Of a DNA stretch of 64,000 nucleotides, positions 32,282 to 43,685 are shown one piece after another. The stretch is from NCBI GenBank assembly GCA_963757125.1, contig CAVWQP010000004.1:248001-312000 (forward strand), written 5' to 3'. Made by a program: the position numbers and the translations under genes. The first letter of the stretch is position 1, and each line of letters starts with the position of its first letter. This DNA is from CAVVSD01 sp963757125 (lineage in GTDB: Bacteria; Actinomycetota; Thermoleophilia; Solirubrobacterales; Solirubrobacteraceae). The notes below the pieces were generated by a model. It saw nothing but the letters and a program-made list of their open reading frames with translations. It ran no database searches and was not told where the DNA came from.

Positions 32282-33211
32282 GTGACGCTCAGAGTCGGCC
32301 AGCCGGTTTCCGATCACCACGTGCAGGCGTACCTCCGCGGGGAGCTGACCCCGATCGTGTTCGATCTCTCCAGCCACCGCGGCAGCTGGGTCGTCCTCTT
32401 CTTCTATCCCGGCGACTTCACGTTCATCTGCCCGACCGAGCTGGCCGCCTTCGCGAAGCGCCACACCGAGTTCCTCCGCGAGGAGGCCGTGCTGCTGGCG
32501 GCGAGCACGAACAGCTGCTTCAGCCACAAGGCCTGGTTCGAGACCGATCCACGGCTGGCCGACGTCCGCTACCCGGTGATCGCCGACACCCTCCGCGACC
32601 TGAGCCGCTCCTTCGGCGTGCTGCTCGACGACGGGGCCGTGCATCGCGGCACGTTCATCATCGACCCCAACGGCGTGCTCGTGCACATGAGCGTCACGGA
32701 GCACGACGTCGGCCGGAGCGTCGACGAGGTCCTGCGGGTCCTGCGCGCCTTCCGGACCGGGGCACTGTGCCCGGCCGACTGGGGCCCGGGCGACGCGACG
32801 CTCACGAGCGAGGACGACTGGCTCGGCAACGTGTTCCCCGACCTCATCGGGAGCGAGCTCGCGTCCCTCGGCGACCGCGGCGACCGGGTGACCTTCGCGC
32901 CCGGCGACACGATCATCGCCGAGGGCGAGATCGCAGACCGCTTCTACGTCATCGCCGGCGGCGAGGTCTCGATCAGCCGCCGGGGGCCGGAGGGCAAGGA
33001 GGTCAAGCTCGCGACGCTCGGGAAGGGCCAGTTCTTCGGCGAGGTCGGGATCCTCGCGGAGACGCGAGGGACGGCCACGGTCCGCGCCGTCGACGACGTC
33101 GAGCTGTTCGGCCTGAGCTGGCAGATCTTCCAGGAGACGCTCGAGCGATCCGACCGTGCCGACCGTGACTTCGCACAGATCGCCAAGGACCGGATCGCCG
33201 TCACGTCGTGA
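32282..33211 (+). CDS. Peroxiredoxin fused to a cyclic-nucleotide-binding (CAP_ED) domain
   Basis: 309 residues from GTG 32282. Residues 1-165 are a typical 2-Cys AhpC-type peroxiredoxin with the peroxidatic Cys50 in FTFICPTE, the SHKAW motif and the resolving Cys163 in ALCPADW. Residues 195-290 are a cNMP-binding beta-roll: GDTIIAEGEIADRFYVIAGG and the phosphate cassette FGEVGILAE...TRGTATVRA. The cassette Arg is shifted by one (Gly263 at the usual place, Arg262 before it), so nucleotide binding is uncertain. There is no DNA-binding domain. Sensing of a nucleotide or membrane lipid may gate the peroxidase. Confidence 0.92.
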   Translation: MTLRVGQPVSDHHVQAYLRGELTPIVFDLSSHRGSWVVLFFYPGDFTFICPTELAAFAKRHTEFLREEAVLLAASTNSCFSHKAWFETDPRLADVRYPVIADTLRDLSRSFGVLLDDGAVHRGTFIIDPNGVLVHMSVTEHDVGRSVDEVLRVLRAFRTGALCPADWGPGDATLTSEDDWLGNVFPDLIGSELASLGDRGDRVTFAPGDTIIAEGEIADRFYVIAGGEVSISRRGPEGKEVKLATLGKGQFFGEVGILAETRGTATVRAVDDVELFGLSWQIFQETLERSDRADRDFAQIAKDRIAVTS

Positions 33212-33214
33212 CGC

Positions 33215-34528
33215 TCAGCCCTGTGCCGCCTTCTCCTTCGCGCGGATCTCCGCGAGCGGGTTGTCCGGCAGCGCGGCGATCTCGAAGCAGTCCTCCTTCT
33301 TCACGAACTTCCCGTCCTGCGGGACGATCGTGTAGTCCGTGTTGTTCGGGACGTGCTGCTCGCCCTCCCCGAAGTACCACGGCTTGCAGAGGATGTCCGT
33401 CTTGAACGGCTTGATGTCGCGGAACGCCTCGTTGACCGTCTTCTGAGTGAACTCGGTCGCCTCGGAGTCCATGAGGGCCTGGGTCGCGAGCCGCGCGTCC
33501 AGGAAGCCCATCTGACCGAAGCTCCCCTGCGGGATGCCGGGCGCGTACTTCTCGTTGACCTGCCGGTAGAGCTGCATGTCCGGCCCGTCGGTGTCGACGA
33601 GGTTCAGCTCGGCGTTGATGGCAAGCTTGTCGTTCCACGCCGGACCGACCGCCTTGGCCAGCGACGCGTCGTTGCACGGCGTCGCGCATCCCCACTTCAC
33701 CTTGTCGATCAGCCCCTGCTGCTCGGCGCCCTGCAGGACCTTCAGCGCCTCGGGTGCGACCGCCGTGATGACCACGCCGCCGCCGTCCCCGGCCGCCTCG
33801 GTGAGCTTGAGGGCGAGCGCGGCCCCGTCCGTGATCGGCACCGGCTCCAGGAAGCTCTTGCCGGGGATGCCCTTCTGCTTGGCCAGCTCGAGGACCCCCT
33901 CGTTGTTCCAGTCCGCGCCGGGCAGCTTGCCGGACACGGCGACGAGCGACTTCGCGCCCTGACGGACCAGCGCCTGCGCCGCGCCCAGCGCGGAGTAGTG
34001 CGGGCCCATGTTCACGGCGGCGACGTTCGGCGTCGTGAAGCACTCCCGGGGGACGCCGGCGAGGATCACGTAGATGTTGCGCTCCTCGTAGAACTTCTGG
34101 TTGACCGCGCAGTCCAGCAGGCTCGTGTTGCCGACGAATCCGAGCACCTTGTCGTTCTCCCACAGCTTCGTCACCAGCGAGGCGACCTGCTGCGGGTTGG
34201 TCTGCTCCGTCTTGGTGATGTACTCGACCGGGCGGCCGTCGATGCCGCCGTTGTCGTTGACGCAGTCGAAGTAGGCCTTCGCCATCGCCGTGATCTGCGT
34301 GAAGTCGACCCCGGGCTGCTTCGTGGCGAGCCCGGCCAGCTTGATCGGGTCCCCGGTGGCCTTCTTCCCGTTGCCGAGGCCGCACTTCGAGGCGTCCGCG
34401 CCGGCGGTCTCCTCGGGCGCTGTCGCGGCGCCGCCACCTCCTGCGGCATCGTCCTTCGAGTCGCCGCACGCGGCCACTCCCAAGCTGAGCGCGGCGAATA
34501 TCGCCACGAGCACGAGTCGAAGACTCAC
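33215..34528 (-). CDS. Branched-chain-amino-acid-type ABC transporter substrate-binding lipoprotein
   Basis: 437 residues from GTG 34528 with GGAGGAGAGGG upstream. A lipoprotein signal (LVLVAIFAALSLGVAAC) ends at the lipobox Cys, followed by a Gly/Ala linker. The mature part has the type-I periplasmic binding fold of LivJ/urea/amide receptors (IKLAGLATKQPG, DNGGIDGRPVEYI, GFVGNTSLLDC, GPHYSALGAAQALV). No permease or ATPase adjoins; a fused LivH-LivM permease is 24 kb away. A TTGACG/TACGGT promoter is visible. The binding pocket cannot be assigned. It is convergent with the peroxiredoxin fusion, three bases away. Confidence 0.92.
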   Translation of the reverse strand: MSLRLVLVAIFAALSLGVAACGDSKDDAAGGGGAATAPEETAGADASKCGLGNGKKATGDPIKLAGLATKQPGVDFTQITAMAKAYFDCVNDNGGIDGRPVEYITKTEQTNPQQVASLVTKLWENDKVLGFVGNTSLLDCAVNQKFYEERNIYVILAGVPRECFTTPNVAAVNMGPHYSALGAAQALVRQGAKSLVAVSGKLPGADWNNEGVLELAKQKGIPGKSFLEPVPITDGAALALKLTEAAGDGGGVVITAVAPEALKVLQGAEQQGLIDKVKWGCATPCNDASLAKAVGPAWNDKLAINAELNLVDTDGPDMQLYRQVNEKYAPGIPQGSFGQMGFLDARLATQALMDSEATEFTQKTVNEAFRDIKPFKTDILCKPWYFGEGEQHVPNNTDYTIVPQDGKFVKKEDCFEIAALPDNPLAEIRAKEKAAQG

Positions 34529-34570
34529 GGTCCCTCTCCTCCCATCGGCGCCAGGCGCCCTCCCGCAGCG

Positions 34571-34600
34571 ACCGTAACCTTGTAACAAGTGCCACGTCAA
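34571..34600 (-). promoter_or_regulatory. Sigma70-type promoter for the substrate-binding lipoprotein
   Basis: TTGACG (34600-34595) and TACGGT (34576-34571) on the minus strand are separated by 18 bases and sit about 43 bases upstream of the GTG start. This is the best promoter match in the window, in a divergent gap shared with the M24 peptidase gene. Confidence 0.5.
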
Positions 34601-34623
34601 ATGCACGTGACAGCATCCGTCCG

Positions 34624-35790
34624 ATGACCGGTGCCGGAGACCCGCCGTTCGACCGAGCGAGACTCGATGCGCTGCTCGACGAGGCGTCGATCGACGTCGT
34701 CGTGGCGACCTCGCGCCACAACGTCCGCTACCTGCTCGGCTCCTACAGCCACTTCCATCGCAACTTCGACGCGATCGGCGCCGACCGCTACCTGCCCGCG
34801 GTCGGCCTCCGGCGCGGCGAGCCCGGCGACGCGTTCGCGGTGGGCGCGCCCGTCGACCGCGCGCAGCACGAGGTCTCGCCGCCGTGGGTCCCGACGCTGC
34901 TGGACAGCGCGCAGTCGGCGGAGGAGACGGCGCGGCTCGTGGCCGACCAGCTGCGCGGGTGGGGGCTGTCGCACGCGACGGTCGCCATCGAGGAGTCCTT
35001 CGCGCCGCACCGCTTCGTCGCGGCACTGCAGACGGCGCTGCCCGGCCTGCGGCTCGTCGAGGCCGGCGGTCCCCTGGAGATGCTCCGCGCGGTCAAGCGG
35101 CCCGAGGAGCTCGCGGTGCTGCGCGAGGCGGCGGAGGCGATCGTCGCGGCGATGGCGGCGACCGTCGACGGCGCGGGCCCGGGCACCACGAAGCACGAGC
35201 TCGCGGATCGCCTGCGCGAGCAGGAGGAGCTGCGCGGCGTGGCGTTCGACTACTGCCTGACGGCGATGGGGACGAGCATGAACCGCGCGCCGTCCGACCA
35301 GGCGTGGCGGCCGGGCGACGTGCTGTCGCTGGACTCCGGCGGCGAGCGCGACGGCTACATCGGCGACCTGTGCCGCATGGCCGTCCTCGGCGCACCGAGC
35401 GCCGAGGCGGACGCCGTGCTCGCGGAGGTGCGCGCCATCCAGGACGCCGCCCGGGTCGCGGTCGGCGCGGGACGGCTGGGCCGCGAGATCGGGGAGGCGG
35501 CCGACGAGCGGCGCCTCGCGTCACCCCATGCGGACGTCACCGACGTCGTCGCACACGGGATGGGGCTCGTCACCCACGAGCCCCCGCGCCTGGACGCGGA
35601 CGCGCCGCCGCGTCGCGCGGCGACGCACCACGACCGCCCGCTCGAAGCCGGGATGGTCCTGTCGATCGAGACGACCGCAGAAGTCGAGGGCGTGGGGTTC
35701 GTGAAGCTCGAGGACACCGTCGTCGTGACCGACGACGGCTGGGAGGCCTTCGGGGACGACCACCGCGACTGGATGGTCGCCGGCGCGTGA
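34624..35790 (+). CDS. M24-family metallopeptidase (Xaa-Pro aminopeptidase/dipeptidase-like)
   Basis: 388 residues. An N-terminal creatinase-like domain (1-150) precedes the pita-bread domain. All five dimetal ligands are present: Asp237 (SLDSGG), Asp248 (IGDLCR), His311 (AHGMG), Glu349 (SIET) and Glu363 (KLED). It should cleave Xaa-Pro peptides or a related amide. The start ATG 34624 follows a leader with no obvious ribosome site. It is divergent from the binding-protein gene, so import of peptides or amides and their hydrolysis might be linked, which is inference. Confidence 0.9.
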   Translation: MTGAGDPPFDRARLDALLDEASIDVVVATSRHNVRYLLGSYSHFHRNFDAIGADRYLPAVGLRRGEPGDAFAVGAPVDRAQHEVSPPWVPTLLDSAQSAEETARLVADQLRGWGLSHATVAIEESFAPHRFVAALQTALPGLRLVEAGGPLEMLRAVKRPEELAVLREAAEAIVAAMAATVDGAGPGTTKHELADRLREQEELRGVAFDYCLTAMGTSMNRAPSDQAWRPGDVLSLDSGGERDGYIGDLCRMAVLGAPSAEADAVLAEVRAIQDAARVAVGAGRLGREIGEAADERRLASPHADVTDVVAHGMGLVTHEPPRLDADAPPRRAATHHDRPLEAGMVLSIETTAEVEGVGFVKLEDTVVVTDDGWEAFGDDHRDWMVAGA

Positions 35791-35803
35791 CGGCGCGCCG
35801 GCG

Positions 35804-37615
35804 CTACTCGCCGGCCAGCTCGACGCGAGCGCGCTCGAGCGCCGCGGACGCATGCTCGCCTCGCTCTGCGACCGTCACCGCGACCCGGATGGACGGACCC
35901 GCGATGAACTCGCTGTCGACCAGCGCGACCGGGTCGCTCGCGCTGGGCGCGCCACGCGGCGCTGCGAGGATCGCGATCCGCCGCCCGCTCGCCCGGTACG
36001 CCCGGCCGCCGCAACGTGCCGCCGCTCGCTGGGCGTTGCGCCCGGCGAGCTGGATCAGGTGATCTCCGGCATCGTGGCCGTGCTCCTCGTTGACTCGCGG
36101 GAGATCCTCGAGCTGGATCAGCAGCAGGGCGACCGATTCGTCGTCGGACATCCGCGCCCGCATGTCCTGCTCCAGGGCCTTTCGGTTGCCGAGCAGCGTC
36201 AGCCCGTCGGTCGACGCCGCGGTCAGTGGTCCGGCGAAGCTGTCGAGCCGGCCGAAGACGTCCTGCGGCAGCGCCTCGGCGACCGTCTCGTTCATCCGCA
36301 CGGAGAGGCTCGCCTCCTCCCGGCGGACCCGCTCGACGAACAGCTGCACGACCTCCGGGTCGAACTGGGCGCCGGCTCCGGCGACGAGCTCGGCGCAGGC
36401 ATCCTCGGACGACATCGCCTCGCGGTACGGGCGCTCGGAGGTCATGGCGTCGTAGGCCTCGAGGACAGCGAGCGCCCTCGCGGTCCGAGGGATGCTCCGC
36501 CCGGGAAGCCCGTTCGGGTAGCCGCGTCCATCGAAGCGCTCGTGGTGGTAGAGCACGGTGGCGGCGACATCGCGGAGCGCCGGCATCTGACCGACCACGT
36601 TGAACCCGACCCTGGGATGCAGCTCGATCGCCGCCCGCTCATCCGGCCGGAGAGGGCGCGGCTCAGCGGACAGCCCCTGCGGAAGCGCGAGGTAGCCGGC
36701 GTCGCGCAGCAGCGTGGCGCACACGAGGACGTCCTGCTGCTCCTCGTCGAGACCCAGGTCGCGAGCGAGCGTCGCGGCGTGGAGCGTCAGGGCCGTAGAA
36801 CGCCGCTGCCGGTCGGGATCGCGCGCGGTCAACGCCTCCAGGAGCGCACGGATCGCCGCGTGGTGCACCTCGCGGATCTCGGTGCGAAGCCGGCCGTGGT
36901 GCAGCACCGCGCCGGCCTGATCGCCGAGCGCGAGCAGTACGTCGTCGTCGACGTCCTCGAACCCGCCGGGACGGTTCGCGCACACGATCACGCCGCTGAA
37001 GCGGTCGTGCAGGTAGACCGGGACGGCGACGAGCGACGCGATCTCCCTGTCGGCAGGCGTGAGCTCGCCGACGTCGTCCGCCGGCGCGTCCTCCCGCACG
37101 ATCTCGTCGAGCGCGAGCACCTGCCGTGCGAACCGCTGCGCGACGGTGCTCGTCGACGGATCGTGCTCGAAGCCCTCCGCAGCCACCACGTCGAGTGCGC
37201 CGTCCCGATCGCCGTCCCCGCGTGACAGGAGCATGCCCCGGTCCGCCCCGACGAGCTCGATCGCCGCCTGGAGGATCAGCAGCGCCACGTCCCGGCGACC
37301 GGTCCGTCGTTGAGGTGACGCGTACATCTGCTGCAGCTGCGTCCGCAGCTCCCGGCTCCACTCGCGCTCCGCCCGACGGGAACGCTCCACGTGGCGCAGG
37401 ACGTCGCGCTGCAGGCGGACCGCCTCCTCCGCCCGCTGCAGCTCCCGGCGCAGACGCTGACGCTCGAGGGCCTGTCGCTCGATCTCGCCCTGAGCCCGAG
37501 CACGCTCGAGCCGGATCTCCCGAGCGCCGGCTCTGCGCACGAGACCGACCGCCGCGGCCGCCGCGAGCGCAACGGTCGCTGTTCCTCCTGCTCCGTGCCA
37601 ACCGCGTCGAGTCAT
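35804..37615 (-). CDS. GAF/HD-GYP/GGDEF protein with degenerate catalytic motifs
   Basis: 603 residues. One N-terminal membrane helix (11-26), a long basic coiled coil (30-95), a GAF domain (105-240), an HD-GYP domain (250-430) and a C-terminal GGDEF-like domain (465-555). HHE (357-359) and GYP (365-367) are kept, but the metal HD is Arg304-Asp305 and the following GK is GY. In the GGDEF domain, LGNRKAL is kept while the metal Asp is Gln501 and the signature is ASGRR (542-546). Both enzyme sites therefore look dead; it may be a c-di-GMP or GAF-ligand sensor. Start ATG 37615 preferred over an upstream GTG. Confidence 0.85.
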   Translation of the reverse strand: MTRRGWHGAGGTATVALAAAAAVGLVRRAGAREIRLERARAQGEIERQALERQRLRRELQRAEEAVRLQRDVLRHVERSRRAEREWSRELRTQLQQMYASPQRRTGRRDVALLILQAAIELVGADRGMLLSRGDGDRDGALDVVAAEGFEHDPSTSTVAQRFARQVLALDEIVREDAPADDVGELTPADREIASLVAVPVYLHDRFSGVIVCANRPGGFEDVDDDVLLALGDQAGAVLHHGRLRTEIREVHHAAIRALLEALTARDPDRQRRSTALTLHAATLARDLGLDEEQQDVLVCATLLRDAGYLALPQGLSAEPRPLRPDERAAIELHPRVGFNVVGQMPALRDVAATVLYHHERFDGRGYPNGLPGRSIPRTARALAVLEAYDAMTSERPYREAMSSEDACAELVAGAGAQFDPEVVQLFVERVRREEASLSVRMNETVAEALPQDVFGRLDSFAGPLTAASTDGLTLLGNRKALEQDMRARMSDDESVALLLIQLEDLPRVNEEHGHDAGDHLIQLAGRNAQRAAARCGGRAYRASGRRIAILAAPRGAPSASDPVALVDSEFIAGPSIRVAVTVAERGEHASAALERARVELAGE

Positions 37616-37702
37616 GGAGCTCGCCGCCGAGATGCGTACCCGTCGTCGCACCCCTGCAGCCTCGGAACGTCACGAACAGAACAGGGCGAGCGATCCCAGG
37701 GG

Positions 37703-37957
37703 GCGTGCGGCGCCGTCCGACTGCTCGGCGCCGTGCCGGTGCCGGCGCACATCACGGCGAAGGACCCCGGGCGCTCATGGGACTGGAAGGTCGGGCCCGT
37801 GTGGTTCCGCCACCGGGTCACGCCGACGGCCGACGGCTCGGTCGTCGGCGTCGACATCGCCGCGCCCGGGCCGCTCGAGCCCGCCCTGCGCCTGAGCTAC
37901 GGACCGCTCGTGACGCTCCTCGTCCGCAACCTCGCGCGCGTCGCCGACCGCATGTGA
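37703..37957 (+). pseudogene. 3' remnant of an SRPBCC (polyketide-cyclase/START-like) gene
   Basis: About 84 codons ending at TGA 37955-37957 read as the C-terminal half of an SRPBCC protein: VPVPAHITAKDPGRSWDWKV, FRHRVTPTADGS and a final amphipathic helix LVTLLVRNLARVADRM. The N-terminal half is absent; upstream sequence in that frame runs against the HD-GYP coding start. No start codon with a ribosome site is seen. It is most likely the leftover of a gene cut at its 5' end, and it fills the only gap over 300 bases in the window. Confidence 0.6.
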
Positions 37958-37970
37958 GGGTGTCGCGGCG

Positions 37971-38384
37971 TCAGGCGCCCGTCGACGGCGCTGCGGCGTA
38001 CTCGTCGTCGGTGACCTTGTCGCCCCAGACGGCGAGCGGGTGGTCGGCGTCGACCTCGTTGATGGCGAGGTGGGCCATGAAGCGGTTCGGGGCCGCCCCG
38101 TGCCAGTGGTCCTCGTCGGGCTCGAAGAAGACGCGATCGCCCGGCCGGATGACCTCGATCGGGCCGCCGCGGCGCTGGCAGAGCCCGACGCCCTCGGTGA
38201 CGAACACGGTCTGGCCGAGCGCGTGGGTGTGCCACGCGGTGCGCGCGCCGGGCGTGAAGTGGACGAGCGTCACCTGCGCCCGGCCGGGGGCGGGCGCGGC
38301 GGCGACCGGATCGAGGTAGACGTCGCCCGTGAACCAGTCCGCCGGGGCCTTGATCGTGTCGAGGCTGCTTCTCGTGATGTTCAT
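37971..38384 (-). CDS. Cupin-domain protein
   Basis: 137 residues, a single small beta-barrel. The metal-site motifs of cupins are readable: WHTHALGQTVFVTEG (two His and the equivalent Glu/Gln positions) and PGDRVFFEPDEDHWHGA with a late His. The N-terminal SSLDTIKAPADWFTGDVYLD is typical of the group annotated as carboxymuconolactone-decarboxylase-associated or quercetin-type cupins in soil bacteria. It lies 19 bases upstream (in the reverse sense) of the aldo/keto reductase stop and may be the next gene of that transcript. Substrate unknown. Confidence 0.88.
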   Translation of the reverse strand: MNITRSSLDTIKAPADWFTGDVYLDPVAAAPAPGRAQVTLVHFTPGARTAWHTHALGQTVFVTEGVGLCQRRGGPIEVIRPGDRVFFEPDEDHWHGAAPNRFMAHLAINEVDADHPLAVWGDKVTDDEYAAAPSTGA

Positions 38385-38403
38385 CGTGCGCGCAGCGTAA
38401 GGC

Positions 38404-39402
<999 letters not shown>

Positions 39403-40092
39403 GGGCCTCGACGGTACGAGGCGCGTGCATAAGGGCTCTCTCACCGAGCACTCATCCCCAGGCCACCTCCGTACTCGACGCTGGGTGGGCGATGAGCGTC
39501 CTCCCACAGCGATTCCCGACCGGCCGGACGCGCACGGGACGCGCCGGACTCGGCGGAGTCACCGGCAACGAGACCCTGACGCGCAGCACCGCTGCGCTGC
39601 TGACGGTGCTGCTGGTCGCAGAGGGGGCGACGGTCCTCGACGTCGGCGGGATGCTCAGCGTCCACATGTTCATCGGCCTCGTTCTGATCCCGCCGGTGCT
39701 GCTGAAGCTTGCGAGCGCGAGCTACCGCATGGTGCGCTACTACACGGGGGCTCGGGCCTACCGCGAGAAGGGACCGCCCGCGCTGCCGCTGCGGATGCTC
39801 GCGCCGGTGCTCGTCGTCGCGACGCTCGGGATCTTCACCAGCGGCGTGGCGCTGCTGGCGCTCGGCCACCGGTCCGACGTCCTCCTGACGCTGCACAAGG
39901 CGAGCTTCATCGTCTGGGGCGTCGTCTTCGCGGTGCACTTCCTGGCGTACGTGCCGCGGGTGCTGCAGTCCCTCCGCGCCGACTGGGGCGTGGCGCGGCG
40001 GGCGCCGGTGCCGGGCGGGTCGCTGCGGATGGCCCTGCTCGCGGCGGCGCTGGGCGGCGGAGTGGCGCTCGCGCTGACGCTCCTGCCGGCCA

Positions 40093-41522
<1,430 letters not shown>

Positions 41523-41526
<4 letters not shown>

Positions 41527-42194
41527 CGCGCCATGAAGCGATAGCCGGCCGACCGGATCGTCTTGATCGGGGCCGGCTTGTCGGGCAGGCTGAGCTTCTT
41601 GCGGAGGTAGCCGACGTAGACCTCGACGACGTTCGTCTGCGGATCGAAGTCGTAGCCCCAGACGCCGCTCAGGAGCTGCTCGCGCGAGAGCACCTGGTTC
41701 GGATGGCGCATGAAGTGCACCAGCAGCTCGAACTCCTTGGCCGACAGGCGGATCGGATGCCCGTCGCGGTGCACGTCGCGCGAGAGCAGGTCGACCTCGA
41801 TGCCGGCGCCGGTCAGCACCGTGGCGGCGGCCTGTGTGGGCTTGCGCAGATGCGCCCTGACCCGCGCCAGCAGCTCATCGACCGAGAAGGGCTTGGTGAC
41901 GTAGTCGGTCGCGCCGGCGTCCAGCGCCCGCACCTTGTCGTCGACGCCGTCCAGCGCGGTGAGCATGATGACCGGCAGCTCCGGCTTCACGGCCCGGATC
42001 CCGCTCAGCACCTCGACGCCCTCGCGCCCGGGGAGCATCCGGTCCAGGATCACGAGATCGACGTCGGTGCTCAGCGCGTGCCGCTCACCGTCGCGGCCGT
42101 CCGTGCAGGCATCCACCTGATGCCCCGCGGCGCGCAGTGCCTTCTCGACGAAATCGGCGATGCCGAGCTCGTCCTCGATGAGCAGGATGCGCAC
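41523..42194 (-). CDS. OmpR/PhoB-family response regulator
   Basis: 223 residues. The receiver domain has the acidic pair in LLIEDE, the phospho-acceptor Asp in LVILDRMLPG near 51 and the Lys in VTKPFS near 102. A winged-helix DNA-binding domain follows (LSAKEFELLVHFMRH ... VVEVYVGYLRKKL ... RSAGYRF). The start is taken at GTG 42194, where the conserved receiver begins; ten more residues are possible upstream. The cognate kinase follows by overlap. It is 40 bases downstream of the ferredoxin gene and likely belongs to the same transcript. Confidence 0.93.
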
Positions 42195-42234
42195 CGGCGC
42201 ATCGTATGTCGGGGGTACGCCCACGCGCCGCCGA

Positions 42235-42447
42235 TCAGCGGACGGCCCGGAGCCGGAGCGCCAGCGTGGGGCACACCTTCACCGCGCGGGTCGCGTGCTC
42301 CATCAGGTCGGCCGGGATCGATCGGTCGACCATCGGATAGCCCCAGTCGTCCAGCACGATGCGTTCGGGAAGGAGCTCCGCGCACAGGCCGTGGCCCGTG
42401 CACGCGACGGGATCGAGGACGAGCTCGGCGACCGGGCGGCCCGTCAT
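42235..42447 (-). CDS. [3Fe-4S]-type ferredoxin
   Basis: 70 residues. The cluster ligands are Cys16, Cys22 and Cys59 in CTGHGLC and VCP, the three-Cys pattern of actinobacterial 3Fe-4S ferredoxins that often serve P450s. The DWGYPMV segment between them is also typical. It overlaps the stop-to-start of the NuoF-like gene by ATGA, so here its partner is the NuoF-like flavoprotein rather than a P450; no P450 is in the window. It would carry single electrons from that protein to the membrane haem protein. Confidence 0.9.
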   Translation of the reverse strand: MTGRPVAELVLDPVACTGHGLCAELLPERIVLDDWGYPMVDRSIPADLMEHATRAVKVCPTLALRLRAVR

Positions 42448-43685
42448 GCCGCCACCCGCAGCGGGCCGTCGACGGGCAGGACCAACCGCGTCGGGGCGGC
42501 GCAGCGCACGCACGGCCCGAGGCGCGCGTGGTCCTCGAACTCGTCGCGGAACAGGCGCATCGCGCTGAGCAGCATCCGCGTGACGCCGTCGGGGTGGCGA
42601 CACGCGCCGCGCCCGCCGCCGACCATGTCGATCCACCGGGCGAGGCGCTCATCGTCGCCGGGCCGAGTGGTCGCCGTCGCGTACCGCGACACCACGGCCG
42701 ACAGCGCCGCGAGGCCGTTGACGCAGGGTCCGCACTGGCCGCTGGACTGCTCCGCGAGATACGCCGTGAGGCGCGCGGTCTCCGCCACGGCGCACCCGGA
42801 GTCACCCAGCACGAAGACGACGCCGGCGCCGACGGACGCCCCGTGCCCGCGCAGCGACGCGTCGTCGAGCGAGAGGCCGACGGCGTCGTGCGCGACCCAC
42901 GCACCGAAGTAGCCGCCGACCAGCAGCGCGCGGACGGGCTCGTCGGGCCCGCCGGCGTGCGCGAGCAGCTGCGTCGTGTCGATGCCGACCGGCACCTCGT
43001 GGACGCCTGGTCGCCAGACCGCGCCGGACAGCGTCGTGAGCATCGTCCCCGGCCGCTCGTCCGTGCCCAGCTCGCGGAACCACGTGGCGCCTTGGCGGGC
43101 GATCAACCCGAGATGCGCGAGCGTCTCGACGTTCTGCACGAGCGACGGCCGCTTGCGGTAGCCGCGCTGGGAGACGAGCGGCGGACTCAGGCGCGGCAGC
43201 GGCGGCCGGCCTTCGAGGTGCGCCACGACCGCCGTCTCCTCCCCCGCGACGTAGCCCGCCGCGCTGGCCACCAGGGTGAAGCGCGGCCGGCGCCGGTCGG
43301 CGCGCTCGCGGATCGCCTGGGCCAGGGACGGGAGGACCCCCGCGGGCGCCGCGACGAGCACCTCGCGGGCGCCGACGGCGGCCGCGGCGGCCACCGCGCC
43401 GTCGAGGACGAGATGAGGAGCCGACGCCAGCAGGAGGCGATCCTTGGCGCTCATCGGCTCGCCCTCGGTGCCGTTGACGACGACGACCGGCCGCGAGCCC
43501 GAGGCGACCGCCGCGAGCTTGACGGCGGTCGGGAAGCCGGCGCCCCCTCGCCCTCGCAGGCCTGCGCGCTCGACCTCCCCGATGAGGTCCGGGCCGACGT
43601 CGGGGAGCGGCCCGTGGACGTCCAGGTGGTGCGCCCGCGAGATCGTCGCGCGCTCGTCGAGTCCCGCCAGCAGTCGATCGATCAT
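42444..43685 (-). CDS. NuoF-like NADH-binding flavoprotein/iron-sulfur protein
   Basis: 413 residues from ATG 43685. The FMN/NADH motifs of complex I subunit NuoF are present: GRGGAGFP (45-52), NGTEGEPMSAKDR (71-83, NuoF has ADEGEP) and GEET near 149. The 4Fe-4S motif reads SSGQCGPC (Cys318, Cys321) with Cys361 later; the first Cys of NuoF is Ser here, and an extra PCVRC pair sits at 391-394, so ligation may differ. It would oxidise NADH or NADPH and pass electrons to the ferredoxin. Coupled by ATGA to genes on both sides. Confidence 0.9.
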   Translation of the reverse strand: MIDRLLAGLDERATISRAHHLDVHGPLPDVGPDLIGEVERAGLRGRGGAGFPTAVKLAAVASGSRPVVVVNGTEGEPMSAKDRLLLASAPHLVLDGAVAAAAAVGAREVLVAAPAGVLPSLAQAIRERADRRRPRFTLVASAAGYVAGEETAVVAHLEGRPPLPRLSPPLVSQRGYRKRPSLVQNVETLAHLGLIARQGATWFRELGTDERPGTMLTTLSGAVWRPGVHEVPVGIDTTQLLAHAGGPDEPVRALLVGGYFGAWVAHDAVGLSLDDASLRGHGASVGAGVVFVLGDSGCAVAETARLTAYLAEQSSGQCGPCVNGLAALSAVVSRYATATTRPGDDERLARWIDMVGGGRGACRHPDGVTRMLLSAMRLFRDEFEDHARLGPCVRCAAPTRLVLPVDGPLRVAA

